DNA of 64,000 nucleotides from Dioscorea cayenensis subsp. rotundata. Taxonomy: Eukaryota > Streptophyta > Magnoliopsida > Dioscoreales > Dioscoreaceae. This document shows, piece by piece, positions 12,356 to 23,831 of the stretch (position 1 is its first letter; the number at the start of each line of letters is the position of its first letter). Position numbers and translations under genes: made by a program. The notes below the pieces were generated by a model. That model worked only from the letters and a program-made list of their open reading frames with translations. It did no database searches and was not told where the DNA came from. Location of the stretch: contig NW_024088551.1 in NCBI RefSeq assembly GCF_009730915.1, forward strand, positions 1-64,000, given 5' to 3'.

Positions 12356-12755
12356 TGTTAAAAATATATATGTTATAAATGTAAAGATAGTAATAAGAAT
12401 AGTAGAGCTGTAGAGATTTATCAAAACCCAAAAACCCCTAAAAAAATTAACTTCTTCTTCTTCTTTCTTCTTTTATTTCTCTCTTTTCTTTCTCTTCTAT
12501 ATCTTCCAAAGTATACAAAAATGAGCGGTGATTTATAGGGGTTACAAGAGTTGAATGAACCCGGCCAGTGATCGATTCGATCCGATCATCCAAAAATACC
12601 TCGGTTGGTGGAATAAGAATAAAGCACTGCTGCCCCTGCTACATGACCACATGGGTGGTCGCTACAGTGTTGCGGCTGATACAGTAATCTCTAGAAGTTG
12701 CTATAATAATGTCGGCTGCTACAGTAGGCATCCATTAAAATATTTGTTTATAACA
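12356..12755 (-). repeat. 3' LTR of the copia element
   Basis: This LTR is the partner of 18374-18780. It includes a CT-rich block (about 12451-12500) and, on the minus strand, a TATAAAT at 12531-12537. On the minus strand it is the LTR closest to, and pointing at, the argininosuccinate lyase gene. Its central part (about 12540-12700) differs from the other LTR by substitutions and small insertions. Confidence 0.9.
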
Positions 12756-12764
12756 CTCCCCCTT
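12756..12764 (-). other. Polypurine tract of the copia element
   Basis: On the minus strand AAGGGGGAG directly abuts the 3' LTR start TGTTATAAAC. A purine run in this position primes plus-strand DNA synthesis in LTR retrotransposons. Confidence 0.8.
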
Positions 12765-13271
12765 GGATGCCTACGACCAAAAGGATACGCCTCGTTAAAA
12801 CCTCACTAGGAAAAACCCAGTGGGATAAAAAAACCCTAGCTAAGGAAAAAGAGTACACTATCCTGGCACATTTGAGGGTTATCGCTTTATTAAAAACCTC
12901 GCCTCGTAAAACCCATCGACAAAAACCTGCACGAAGGGAAAAGAGTACGCTTCTCAAATAAATAACTTTTAACTTATATCGAAGTACCTACATCTTTAAG
13001 TCTTCTCATCCCGATTTTTGTATATAAGTCTTTCGGTGAATGCACTTAGGAAGTGATTTTGTGAATAAATCACTGATTCTCACTCGGATCAATCTTTTGA
13101 ACTTCTATAACGCCTTCTTTCCGGAGATCATGAGTGTAGAAAAATTTTGAGTGATATATGTTTCATTCTGTCACCTTTAATATAACCTCCTTGTATTTGA
13201 GAAATGCAAGCATTGTTGTCTTCATAAATTACTGTAGCATTTGTTGTTACTGATGGTAATTTGCAGGATGA

Positions 13272-14100
13272 CTATATATGCCCAATCATAGATCGTAACC
13301 ATTGGCATTCACGACTTGCTTCATGGAGAGCTAGAATTTCAAAGCATGATTTGATGAAGTAGTCTGAAGAGTTTGTTTTTGTGGAACGCCATGAGATAGC
13401 TCGTACCATTGTAAGAAAAACATGTATCCAGCTCGAGATCGCCTTTATGAGGATCGATGACATACCCAAAGATCGCAGAAAACTCGCGAGGTTGGATGAA
13501 GACTCATGTCGATAGAATAAACCCGGATCCGTAGTTCCTCGTAAATAACGTAGCACATCTTTTTATTCCTTTCCGGTTGTCTTCGTGTCGCGTAGAACCC
13601 GTATCTTGCTAGAAGATTTATCGCAAAAAGCTATATCCGGTCTCAGATTATTTGCGAAGATACATTAATGCACCGATCGCACTTAAATATGGAGTTTCGG
13701 ACCAAGAATGATCTCTCCTTCTTCCGGGTGGGCGAAATGGATCTTTCTCGAACATCAAGAGTTCGGACGACCATCAGGCATTCTCAAATGGATAAGCCTT
13801 CTCCATATTGAATCTCTTCAAAGACCTTTTTCGTAGATAGGTTGATTGACGCACAAATATTCCCGAGGATAAGTGCTCGATTTGTATACCTAGACGTAAT
13901 TTGGTCTTTCCCAAATCTTTCATTTCAAATTCTTTTTTCGAGATATGATCTGCAGATCTGCAATTTCGTAAGGAGTGCCTACAAGATTTAAATCATCCAC
14001 ATATACTGCTATCACAACAAAACCGTTAGTATAACTTTTAATAAACACACATGGACATCTACTATTATTTTTGGTATCCTTCTTTTTATAAGATATTCAC
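13272..14100 (-). pseudogene. Reverse transcriptase and RNase H remnant of the copia element
   Basis: The minus strand shows the RT catalytic motif YVDDLN within about 13981-14020. Next come EFEMKDLGKTK and QIEHL blocks (about 13850-13935), then RNase H blocks LRYLRGTTDPGLFY and HEASRECQWLRS in 13272-13556. These sit in different frames and are interrupted by stops, so no functional enzyme is encoded. Parts of RT extend upstream to about 14560 but are too decayed for precise limits. Confidence 0.85.
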
Positions 14101-15144
14101 TGAGACGGTTATACCACATCCGTCCAGGATTGTTTTTAACCCATAAAAGAGATCTCCTGTAATTTAATAGAGTATAAATGATGATTATTTGTAATGTTTG
14201 TTTTTCTATATCCTTCGTGGATTTTTCATATATATGTCATTTTTCAGTAATCCATACGGATATCTTTCGTGACAACATCCATCAACTGCATATCTAATTT
14301 ATTACTACTCGCTATGGCAATTAAAAAAATCGAAAAGTAATTCCATCCATTACGGAGAGTATGTCTCCTCATAATCAATACCGAGCATTTGAGAAAAACC
14401 TCGAGCAACCAGCCTTGCTTTGTATCTCATAATTTGATTATTTTTCATTTCTTTTTCTCACAAACACCCATTTATAACCGATCGGTTTTTATCCCTTCGG
14501 TGTTGGCACTCATCGGCCCAAACACCTCACGCTTTTGATAGGGAATTTAGCTTCGACTGGATAGCTTCTTTCCATTTTGGCCAATCATTTCTTTGTCGAC
14601 ATTCTTCAGATGGATCGTGGCTCGGATCATTATCGGATTTATTTCTATATCCGTAGCCAAATTGTAGATGAATATATCATTTATTTCGGGTCTCATGCCG
14701 ATTCAATCTTTGACCATCATCTACATAGCAAATTGATTTTTCAACATTTTCGTAAATATCATCCCCCATCGATTCTTCATTAACTTGTTCGAGGGTTTTT
14801 ATAATTTCTCTCCCTTTTCACATGGGAGATCCTTATCTTTATTTTTTTCGCTTCCTTTTTCTAGGAGTCGAATCTTTTGGCACCAATTGGTCTTCCACGC
14901 TTTTTGTCGTGGTTTATTTTCTACTGATTTTCTTTCAATGGATTCTTAGGAATCTCAATTCGTCAGAGCATTCGCATTTCGGTATATATGATTTAGTTAC
15001 CATTTTAGTATCAGATGAATGCATCGTATTTCATTCTGTAATATTTTGCAATTTAATGATCCTTTGAACTTCAAGTTCACATTCATCGAGTACGAGGATC
15101 ATATGTATGTAATCGTGATGCATTCCATTCAATTTCTTTTTGGC

Positions 15145-15790
15145 TCATTTTTGAGTAATCATTTCTCCCCCTAATGCAGGGAAGACAGCTTCATCAAAAT
15201 GACAATCTGCAAATCTTGCAGTAATCATTTCTAAATATCGTATAATTGAAGGGGAATCATAACCAACGTATATACCAAGTCTGCGTTGTGGACCCATTTT
15301 TGTACTGATTTGGTGGTGGTATTGACATATACTCTGCATAAACCAAATATTCTTATATATGAAATATCGGGCTCTTTACCCATAACAAGTTGGTGTGGTG
15401 AATATAAATTACATGCGAGTGGGTCGGATCCAGATAGTTTACAAAGCTAGATGCAAAAATAGCATGACCCTCACGCACTTGTAGGCGCTTTCGTCCTTAA
15501 TAACATCGATCGGCAATAATCAGAGTCTTTTTAATTAATGACTCCGCTAACCCATTTTGGGTATGTACATGAGCTACTCGGACGCTCAACATGTATTCCA
15601 ACTGCCATACAATAATCATAAAATGATTTTTGATGAAAATTCACCAAAGCATTATCAAGACGAATTGTCTTTATGGGATAATCCTGAAATTGTGCTTTTA
15701 AGCCCCGATAATTTGTGCCAATAACCTTGCAAATGCTACATTCCTTGTAGCATGTGTTAAACATGGGACCATCTAGTCGATGCATCGATT
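15145..15790 (-). pseudogene. Integrase remnant of the copia element
   Basis: The minus-strand stretch 15531-15785 contains integrase-core text such as IRLDNA and YCMAVGIHVE. The stretch 15145-15339 contains the copia integrase C-terminal block with GIYVGYDSPSIIRYLE and ARFADCHFDE. The two are in separate frames with a broken stretch between them. Order and content match a copia pol polyprotein upstream of RT. Confidence 0.85.
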
Positions 15791-16749
15791 AAAACCATAA
15801 AAATACCTAAATGGTCCACATGACGGATGTATTGGTCCACAAATGTCTCCTTGTATTCTTTCTAAAAAAATTTAGGAGATTCACCGATCACCTTTTGTTA
15901 TAGAAGGTCCGGTTATTAGCTTTCCCATCGAACATGCCTGAACATGCATATTCATTATGTGTTAGGATTTTTTATAATCCTTCAGTCAGGGTGTCCATGA
16001 GAACTCAAGTAATAATCCCGGCATGAACATAATAGCACCCTGGATGTCCAAGTCTTTCATGCCATATTTTAAATATCTCCGGGTCATTAACCTTCCCAGA
16101 GTTATCACCGTATGTGATTCCATCACTTTAATACGTGTAAAATATAATCCTGAGGATATACAGGAAAGCTTTCAAGTACACGCTTTTTGGCATGAAATAA
16201 CTTGGTAATATAAAGATATTCTTTTCCTTCCTTATCAACCGCCTCTAAATGATATCCATTGAGACGTATATCTTTAAAAGCTTAAAAAGGTTCCTCCTAG
16301 ACTTAGGGGAATAGAGAGCATTTTTATCTCGCAAGGATGTTCCATTTTAGCAACATCAATGCCGCTTCTCCAGAACCTTCAACCGTGTCCCGATGACCCT
16401 GCTATTGTGGCTATATATGCCTTTCTCATTGATAAGGATATAAAATATATTTTTCTAGTCAAAATAGTATGCATTGTCCCGCAATCAATAATGCATTCAT
16501 CATCAACCATATTCTAACAAAACAAAAAGAAAAACATAATTTAATAAAACATAAAAGACATATTACAAACTAGTCTATATGAAAATCGACATATCTAAAT
16601 ATGTATTTTTCGATTACATTTAAATTATTTATGGAATTATCCTCAATTGGATCAACTATGGGGTTGTCATGAAAATTTGTCTCAATATCTTTACCTTTCT
16701 TGTTTTTTAAGTGATTCTTGGTAAAAATGGACTAAAAATGTTTTGGGGT

Positions 16750-17606
16750 CCCTGCAAATCTGGACCAACGACCTTCCGTGCCACAACGATAGCATGTATC
16801 TTTCTTTGTCTCTAACCCCATCTTGTGGCTTTTGTTGCTTCGCTGATGTACATCATTCTATTATCGCGTGGTCCGATATTATTTCGCCCTCCCACCACTG
16901 ACCGCAGTAGTCCTCGACCACCATAATTTCCTCGTACACCGCTGGTTTTTTAAAACTAGCACCGCGACCACGCCATCTTCTTTCGCCCAAAATTAATTTC
17001 TCGGCAGTCGTGCCGATCCGGATGGTCGAGATTGATGATCTCGCATCAACAATTCATTGTTTTGCTCCGCCACAAGGAGACAAGAAATTAATTCAGAGAA
17101 TTTTGTAAAAATTCTTTTTCTCTATATTGTTGTTGTAATATAACATTTCGCATGCGTGAAATGTAGTAAATGTTTTTCTCGAGCATCATTCCTTACGTCA
17201 TCTGCTTTCTCCACAGTAGACGGCAATCTGAAAACAATTTTAAATAGCTCGGAATTATATTCTCGCACGCTTTTTAAAAATCTTGAAAACCCGAGGCTTG
17301 ACCAATCATTGCGTGCTTTAGGCAAGTAGACCATTCCGAGATGTTCAAATCTCTTTCGTGGATAACCACAATTCCTCGTGGATCCTCAATGGTCAAGTAT
17401 TCATTCTTCGAGGGCCATCATCAATATGATGCCTTATAAATATTAAGGCCTTCGCCTTTATTATCACTAGGCTCATTGTTATTAGCCTCGATAGTTTTAC
17501 TCGTGTTTCTTGCTTTCAGATGGTGCTTGATATCGAGGCTCCAGGATATATAATTGCTACCCGAGATTTGAAGGGCCTCAAATTCTCTTTTTGCAATATT
17601 TGCCAT
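16750..17606 (-). pseudogene. Gag remnant of the copia element
   Basis: The minus strand begins at 17606 with MANIAKREFEAL, typical of plant copia gag N-termini. It continues with a broken central part (17122-17334, including FSRFLKSVREYNSELFKI). It reaches a degraded CCHC knuckle near 16750-16797, CYRCGTEGRWSR, where the zinc-binding His is replaced by Arg. Frames are interrupted. Confidence 0.85.
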
Positions 17607-17679
17607 TTTCTCTTCAAAAATAATAATACAACATGTAATTAGAATAGAGAGTACAGAATAAAACATAAAGCATCTATAA

Positions 17680-17990
17680 TGTTCATGTATACGGTACTAT
17701 TCATGTATACAATCGTTCATGCATACCAGATCTGCTCATGCATACGGATCGTTCATACTACCGCAATTATTACGAAAGATTGGGAATTAAAATTTGTTTG
17801 AAAGTGATTATAATTTTAAAAGGGAAGAAGAAGTAAAAAAATAGGGGAGAGAAGAAAATAGGGGGCCGACGGAGAAAATCCGACCGAGTCAGCCGACGGA
17901 GAAAAGCCTGCACGAGTTGCCGACGGAGAAAACCTCGAAGGGGCCGGCGAAGTAGTGAGAAGGGCGTCGGAGAAGAGAAAAAGGGCTCGA
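17680..17990 (-). repeat. Leader region of the copia element with two short-repeat arrays
   Basis: At 17682-17760 variants of TTCATGTATAC/TTCATGCATAC recur four or five times. At about 17865-17930 GCCGACGGAGAAAA recurs three times in a locally GC-rich stretch. Both lie between the 5' LTR and gag, that is, in the element's untranslated leader. Confidence 0.6.
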
Positions 17991-18359
17991 CGGATCTTTT
18001 ACCAGGTTTTTGTCAACGATCACGGAGAGAGGGTTGCCGTGAAAAACTTAGGAAAAAGATGATGCTTGATAATTTGGATTTGATGGAAAAACTCATCAGT
18101 AATAATAATATTAGTGTTTTTTTCTTGTTTATTTTTAAAAAGTATCGCAATATTAGCCTTAGTGGCTTTTAGTAATTGTATGTTTTTTTATGTATGCTTC
18201 TAAGAAAATCTTATGTATTGTTGACTGAATAAAATGTATGGTTTGGTAGTATTATATTATCTGTCGATCCTTCCTGCATTCAAAGTGTTAGAAATGGATT
18301 CCACATATATAACATATATATTAGATGAGTCAAAGAAAATTAAAATCATATGAGCAAAT

Positions 18360-18373
18360 TCGTGCTGATAACG
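18360..18373 (-). other. Primer-binding-site candidate of the copia element
   Basis: On the minus strand, immediately after the 5' LTR, the sequence reads CGTTATCAGCACGA. It occupies the position where a tRNA primes minus-strand synthesis, and a similar TTATCAGCACGA motif is common at this place in plant copia elements. The exact primer tRNA is not assigned. Confidence 0.6.
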
Positions 18374-18780
18374 TGTTAAAAATATATATGTTATAAATGT
18401 AAAGATAGTAATAAGAATAGAGAGCCAGAGTATTTACCAAAAACCCAAAAACCCTGAAAAATTAACTTCTTCTTCTTCTTTCTTCTTTTATTTCTCTCTT
18501 TTCTTTCTCTTCTCTATATCTTCCAAAGTATACAAAATGAGGGGGTATTTATAGGGTTACAAGAGTTGAATGAACGGCCAGGATCGATTCGATCCGACGG
18601 TCCAAAAATACTACGGTTGGTGGAATAAGTAATCACTACGGCTTGCTACAAGATCTACTAGGGCGGTCACTCGATGTTGCAGGTACGATCATGATGAATC
18701 TCTAGAAGTTGCTATAATAATATCGGCTGCTACAATGAAATTGCTACAGTAGGCATCCATTAAAATATTTGTTTATAACA
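18374..18780 (-). repeat. 5' LTR of the copia element
   Basis: This is the partner of the 3' LTR. On the minus strand it carries a canonical TATAAATA (plus 18546-18553), then a purine-rich stretch opposite the CT-rich block, then the TAACA end. It is followed by the target duplication TATAT and a (TA) run. Confidence 0.9.
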
Positions 18781-18785
18781 TATAT

Positions 18786-19401
18786 ATATATATATATTAT
18801 ATGACAATAAGTATCCTTAGACGTCAGCGGATGAGAACAGTAGACATACAAGAGAGAGACAGAAAGGGTAAGGGTAATGTGATGTATTTTTTATTTAGTT
18901 CTTTTTTTTTCTGTAGGTCTATTAGGAATAAAAATCAACAATTCTTATTTGTTAAAGTACTGTGTTGAAAATGATTTAAAAGTTTAAATTAAAACACTAC
19001 ATATCCCAATTTTTTACTGTTTCACTATTTATAAATACTGTATTACTATCCATTTCAACAATAACCACCATTGACTTTCGATCCAACAATGAAAAATCAA
19101 CGTAACATTCATAGAATACTTACCCTCTCTCTATATATATATAGATGTATAAATATATATGTGGTTTTTGACCTTTTTACAAGGATATAAAGTAATAATG
19201 ACCCTTTTTTTGTATGAGGGAAACATCTTTATTTTAATTCTAGTATGAAAACTTTAAATAATACACTTAAAGCTTGAAATTTAAAATTCATATGTTAAAC
19301 AATAATCTAACATAGTTTAAAGTTTATATATATATATATATAGTTGTTAATTTAAAATACAAGTTTTCACAAATTGTTATACTTGGCATCTATCCAATAT
19401 A
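18786..19401. other. AT-rich spacer between the copia element and the hAT remnant
   Basis: The spacer contains short (TA)n runs (18781-18796, 19130-19142, 19328-19341) and a roughly 90-bp repeat at 18958-19050 that resembles 23195-23284. No gene was seen. Confidence 0.5.
18958..19050. repeat. Dispersed ~90-bp AT-rich repeat, copy A
   Basis: This copy aligns by eye with 23195-23284 over its whole length. Shared blocks include TACTGTG, ATTAAAACACTA, ATTTTTTA and ATTTATAA. It is probably a small MITE, more diverged at its ends than copy B. Confidence 0.5.
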
Positions 19402-19425
19402 CAGTGGCGGGAAATTTGGTCCAAC
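19402..19425 (-). repeat. hAT-type terminal inverted repeat (3' end of hAT remnant)
   Basis: CAGTGGCGGGAAATTTGG begins at 19402, about 190 bp beyond the transposase stop. CAGTGGCGG-type ends are usual for plant hAT elements of this transposase group. The matching end was not found upstream, so the element is probably truncated. Confidence 0.6.
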
Positions 19426-19591
19426 CCGGGCTTAAATAAAAGTCAATGTTTGATATTAATTACAAAAGACACAGACAAATTTAAAGGACAATACAAACTA
19501 AGTCGACATTCAATATCAATAATAAATATACGAACAAAGTTCAAATACAAAACATAACAAGTGAAATAACAATGAAAAATACAAATACAAA

Positions 19592-20784
19592 CTACATGCC
19601 AACACTTGAGCCACTCTTATTACTACTATGATCAAGAGGTGCCAATTGAATCCTACGAGTTCGCATATTTTGAAAATACTGTAAAATATCTTCATTATCA
19701 ATTTCATTAAATATGTCTTTCTCAATATAGCAAACCAAGCTATCAGTCAAAAAATCATCCTCCATTTTGTTGCGCAAAATCGGGTCTGATGATATTCATT
19801 GCTCTGAAAAAAACTCTTTCAATCAAGCAGTTGAAACAGCAGAGACCAACGCCAACTCAATCAACCGATAAACTAGAGGATATCTGAGATGTTTTTTCTG
19901 TTTCAACCAACTTTATAGCAAGTTCTCCAATGCTTCCTAGTGAAGAAAAATCAACATTTTTCCCATGTCATATATATACATCTCTAATTGATCTACTAAT
20001 GCCATTCGATCCAATTCTGAGAAATCTTCCGGATACAACTCGCAATACTGAACTAATTTGATGACGATCAAATCTTGAAAATGATTGTTTTGGATCAAGG
20101 CAACTTATGCAAGAAAGCAATTCAATAGTAGATTCTAAAAAACGAGTATTCATATCTTGCATGATCATATCAAGAACCTGACATAACAAAATAATAAAAC
20201 AAACATTAATCAATAAAAATGTAAAGTTTAATAACAAATAAAAAAGTGAAAGTGATATGAAAAATACTAACCGAGTAAAAAACCTCAACACGATAATAGT
20301 GCAAATATGTAGTGGTTTGCTTCTCACGTCTTGGACGACCACGGACCAACAATCTTTCTTCCATATTATTTGGCATCTCAATATCATTTTCAACACAAAA
20401 CTTTGAAACATTAGCCAACAATTCATCCCATCCATCATCTCTCAATGATTGCAACTTAAACTTGACACCTTCAACCATGTCTAAAGCATTCACTATATTT
20501 TGATTTTTCTCTTGCAAGGCTTGTGACAAGCCATTTGTTATACCTAACACCTTTTTCATCAAAAATAATATGAACACAAATTCAAATCTTTCCATGCGAT
20601 AAATCAAACCCAAAGCTACACCTTGTTGTTCAGGATTAGTTCCATCATCATGAACATTTCCAACAACATCCATTACCGCTGGCCACATCATTTGAAGACG
20701 AAGTATTGTACAATAATGAGATCCCCAACGTGTGTCCCCAGGTCTTGCAAGGCTTGTCTCTTGATTGCAACATCTGCCAGACAT
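19592..20784 (-). pseudogene. hAT transposase (DUF4371/TTF-type zinc-finger group), 3' half, broken
   Basis: The minus strand opens with LARPGDTRWGSHY, a hallmark of this hAT group, and continues for about 170 codons to 20272. It then crosses a well-formed 94-bp intron (20271-20178) into DMIMQDMNTRF and LLSCISCLDP. Further on the reading frame is lost by small indels and stops (about 19790-20050). The hAT C-terminal dimerisation region is readable again at 19592-19777 (DDFLTDSLVCYIEKDIF). The N-terminal zinc finger and first half are missing. This is a domesticated-looking family, but here it is clearly a dead transposon copy. Confidence 0.85.
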
Positions 20785-21210
20785 CTGAGATCTAGGTTGG
20801 TTCCTTCAATAAGAATAAACTGAGGCATCAGTAATACAAATCCTAAGATTCCAAACAAAACCTAATGCCATTAAAAAACCACTACAAGTCTACAATCTTA
20901 ACAATGCATAAATGTTAAAATTATAATAGAAACACCACTCACTTCACAGTTGATGAGCTATCATGTGAAGGTTTGAGGAGAGCTGGTAGAAACAATTCAT
21001 AGATCTAAGGCAGCCTGGTGGAGCTGCAGTTTGCAGAGGAAACTCAGTAAAAGGCTGAAAAAGTTAATTTTAGAGAACAATGAAAGGGGCTGCTCAATTT
21101 TGAGGGAAAAACATAAACATAGACCTAATAAACTAGTAAAAGACAATACTACCCTTGACTTAACCAACAATGAAACAACTCAGCTCAACAACACACTTAC
21201 ACCACCTTGC

Positions 21211-21366
21211 CTAGAACTTGAAACAAAACACATGATGAACTCATCTTGGCCCTCCATTTGTCCCACAACTCAACAAACACAAATCTGCCTAGAACTTGAA
21301 ACAAAAAACTTGATGAACTCATCTTGACCCTCCACTTGTTCCACTACTAATCATCTATTAATTTAA
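21211..21366. repeat. 78-bp imperfect tandem duplication
   Basis: The block starting CTAGAACTTGAAACAAAA at 21211 recurs at 21289 with few differences; both copies contain GATGAACTCATCTTG. The period is 78 bp, a multiple of three, so the plus-strand frame stays open across it, but the peptide resembles nothing known. Confidence 0.75.
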
Positions 21367-21514
21367 AACAAAACTTCAGTCATCAAACTGAAACACATTT
21401 AGTATTAAAATTCAGCCATGGCTGCTCTCTTTGCCAGCCAGTGCTTATACTCAGCCAAACTCATGTCTAAAAAAATGTTGGTGATTTGATGACAATGGTA
21501 ATTAAAACTTTGGT

Positions 21515-21601
21515 AGGTGATTACCAATTACTATCACTATAATGGTCCTGAAATCTAGGTAAATGGTTACTAATTACCATCACTATAATGGTCCTGAGAT
21601 A
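21515..21601. repeat. ~43-bp imperfect tandem duplication
   Basis: AGGTGATTACCAATTACTAT (from 21515) and AGGTAAATGGTTACTAATTA (from 21557) head two copies. Both run into the same CACTATAATGGTCCTGA. Confidence 0.7.
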
Positions 21602-23194
21602 GCCAAATACGTGAGTGTATTTTATATAATTTATCAAAAATTTTAAAAAATAATTATTATATGTAAAAGTTATTTATTTATTTATATACAATATCAAATC
21701 AAATCATTGATGTGAGTGTGCATATGTTAAGTGATTTCAATTGATCCATCCAATGACTTCAATGGACCCATTCAACCAAAACACTTTAAAATACACAAGC
21801 CTTTTAGGCCGGCCAATTAGAGAAAAAAATATAGGAAAAAAAAGAATTAATGAAGCTTCATGGTCTATAATTAAAAAAAATTCACACACCCGTGTTAGTT
21901 TCTTGTGAGCTTCATTTATCACATAGAAAAATAATAATAATAATAATAAAATTTTATTTTTAATTATTTTGCTTATATACCCCTGATAAAATTTTTTGTT
22001 TCTGTATGTGTGAATATTTGTAATGAAAACAAGTAGATGTACTAATACAAAATTGTGATAGATTTATCAAACTCTTTTGTATTTGTACAACAAAATATTC
22101 CAACCATAAATATGAAAAAATTGTCACAAATAACAAAGGACACAATACAATCATTTGTACAACAAGATGTTGATAATTTAATTTTTATCATATTAGAGCA
22201 TGTTTTCAATGTTATTTATTAAATATTTCCCTATGTTTTTCATGACTTCATTTTATTTTAATCTCTAATGAAAAGTTCCATGAAGTTTAACTTAATCACA
22301 GTTTTTTCTTAATTATCATGCAAGCATGCACATAGTTTGTCTTTATCATTGTGTTAATTAATACTTTAAGGAAATGTATCTAGCTTTTTGGGTGGTTATA
22401 AAATAATTAATTAATATCAATAAATAAACAAATGAAATCAAATTTTTTAAAACTTTTTTTATTTTTTTTTATATGTTTTTATATTAATCCAAACAAAGCC
22501 ATATATATGACTTGGTCAATGTTGGCATCATGGTAATAGACAAAGTTGAGTTATGAATAAAAATTCAATTGTTCTTTTGTTTCAGTCAAGTGATTATTTA
22601 ATATATATATATAGTCATATAATAAAATGTGTGACACTTAAGTAAAATTTTAATTTTAGAGGGGTATATAAGAAAATTCACAAACTATATACATTGTAAA
22701 AAAATAACAAAAATGTGGTCCTTAATAAGTATACAAATTAATTAATAATTTATATAAAAGTTTTGTAATAAATTCAATATCTAAAAAGTTGGACTTGTTA
22801 TCCAAAACTTGCATATTTTTTTTTCTCATAAAAAGGAATAATTTATTATAAATGATATTTTGGATTTGCCTACCTCCTCCAAAATGTTATAATTTAATAA
22901 TAATTAAATTGTTGATATCTTAAATCTTTTAAAGAAAGATTATTATTTCTTTCTTTGTTTGGGGAAAAAAGCAATCTAGTCCTTTTTTTTTGGTGCACTA
23001 ATTAATTTTGTTATCAAAAGTTTTGGCCAAAATGCTAAGTACTTAGATTTTTATTAGATATACATCTTTTATAGAACATATTATATAGGGGAGTGCCATT
23101 GGTTAAATGGTAATCAGTCTAATATGCAGTGGGTTCGTTTATAAATTAATGCAGTGATTCAGTAGAGATAGGATTGAACGATATGATTTGTTTG

Positions 23195-23284
23195 ATTACT
23201 GTGCAAAAAATAATTTAACGGTTTGAGATTAAAACACTATACATTTCTATTTTTTATTGCACATTATTTATAAGTATAGTAATC
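23195..23284. repeat. Dispersed ~90-bp repeat, copy B, with short terminal inverted repeats
   Basis: The unit starts GATTACTGTG and ends TATAGTAATC, so about 8 bp are inverted at the ends. It resembles 18958-19050. A very short MITE is likely. Confidence 0.5.
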
Positions 23285-23781
23285 ACTGTTAACTCATATC
23301 AGTAAATTTTGTAGAGGTATATACACAAAAAATCATCACAATTTTTTTTGCTACATTAATTGTTTTTTATTAAATGTTTTGGTCAAAATGTAACTTAATT
23401 GAAAATTTCTCAAATAATTATAATTTTTGCAAGGGTATATACACAAAACCACTCTCAAATACAAAAAAAAAAAAACTAATAAAATGGTTCACAAGACTTC
23501 TTCAGAGCACCAATCCAAACAATCTTGACCGTCAGATAAAAACAGTTGCAAATCTCAAGGCACATGATCCTACACATCCACCATTCAAATGAAAATTTTC
23601 AAATAAACCCCTTAAAACACCACATATTATTTTGCTCATCTTGAATGGTCAAAGTCCTTTCTAGTGCTGAACTGCCGTCCAACCAGGCCTAAATCAAACC
23701 GTGTTGAAAGGGCAAAATCGTCATTTTATCACATCCTTTTAGCTCCTCCATCTCCCTCTCCTCTACTTAAACTCACACCAA

Positions 23782-23824
23782 AGAGAGAGAGAGAGAGAGA
23801 AGAAGAAGAAGAAGAAGAAGAAGA
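23782..23824 (+). repeat. GA/GAA microsatellite in the 5' UTR of the RING-CH gene
   Basis: (GA)n passes directly into (GAA)n and ends 8 nt before the start codon at 23832. Purine-rich GA and GAA tracts are common in plant 5' UTRs, but such repeats vary in length and could influence expression. Confidence 0.85.
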
Positions 23825-23831
23825 GTATATA

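Larger units (their letters stand above)
12356..18780 (-). mobile_element. Ty1/copia LTR retrotransposon, full-length but decayed
   Basis: The 6.4-kb element has two LTRs (12356-12755 and 18374-18780), each starting TGTTA and ending TAACA on the plus strand, and a TATAT target duplication (12351-12355 and 18781-18785). A polypurine tract abuts the 3' LTR and a primer-binding-site candidate abuts the 5' LTR, both consistent with minus-strand orientation. Gag, zinc knuckle, integrase, reverse transcriptase (YVDD motif) and RNase H remnants follow in that order, integrase before RT, which is the copia arrangement. All coding parts are broken by stops and frameshifts, so the copy is non-autonomous. 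The LTRs agree well at both ends but differ markedly in the middle, indicating an old insertion. Confidence 0.93.
20785..23781. other. AT-rich intergenic region with small duplications
   Basis: This region separates the hAT remnant from the RING-CH gene. It contains a 78-bp tandem duplication (21211-21366), a ~43-bp one (21515-21601) and a small MITE-like repeat (23195-23284). The upstream half of the hAT element should lie near 20785-21050 but is not recognisable. No gene was recognised; the last few hundred bases are presumably the RING-CH promoter. Confidence 0.5.

Noticed and set aside
21031-21327. A 98-codon plus-strand frame over the 78-bp duplication.
   Set aside because: Its openness follows from a repeat whose period is a multiple of three; the peptide has no recognisable feature.
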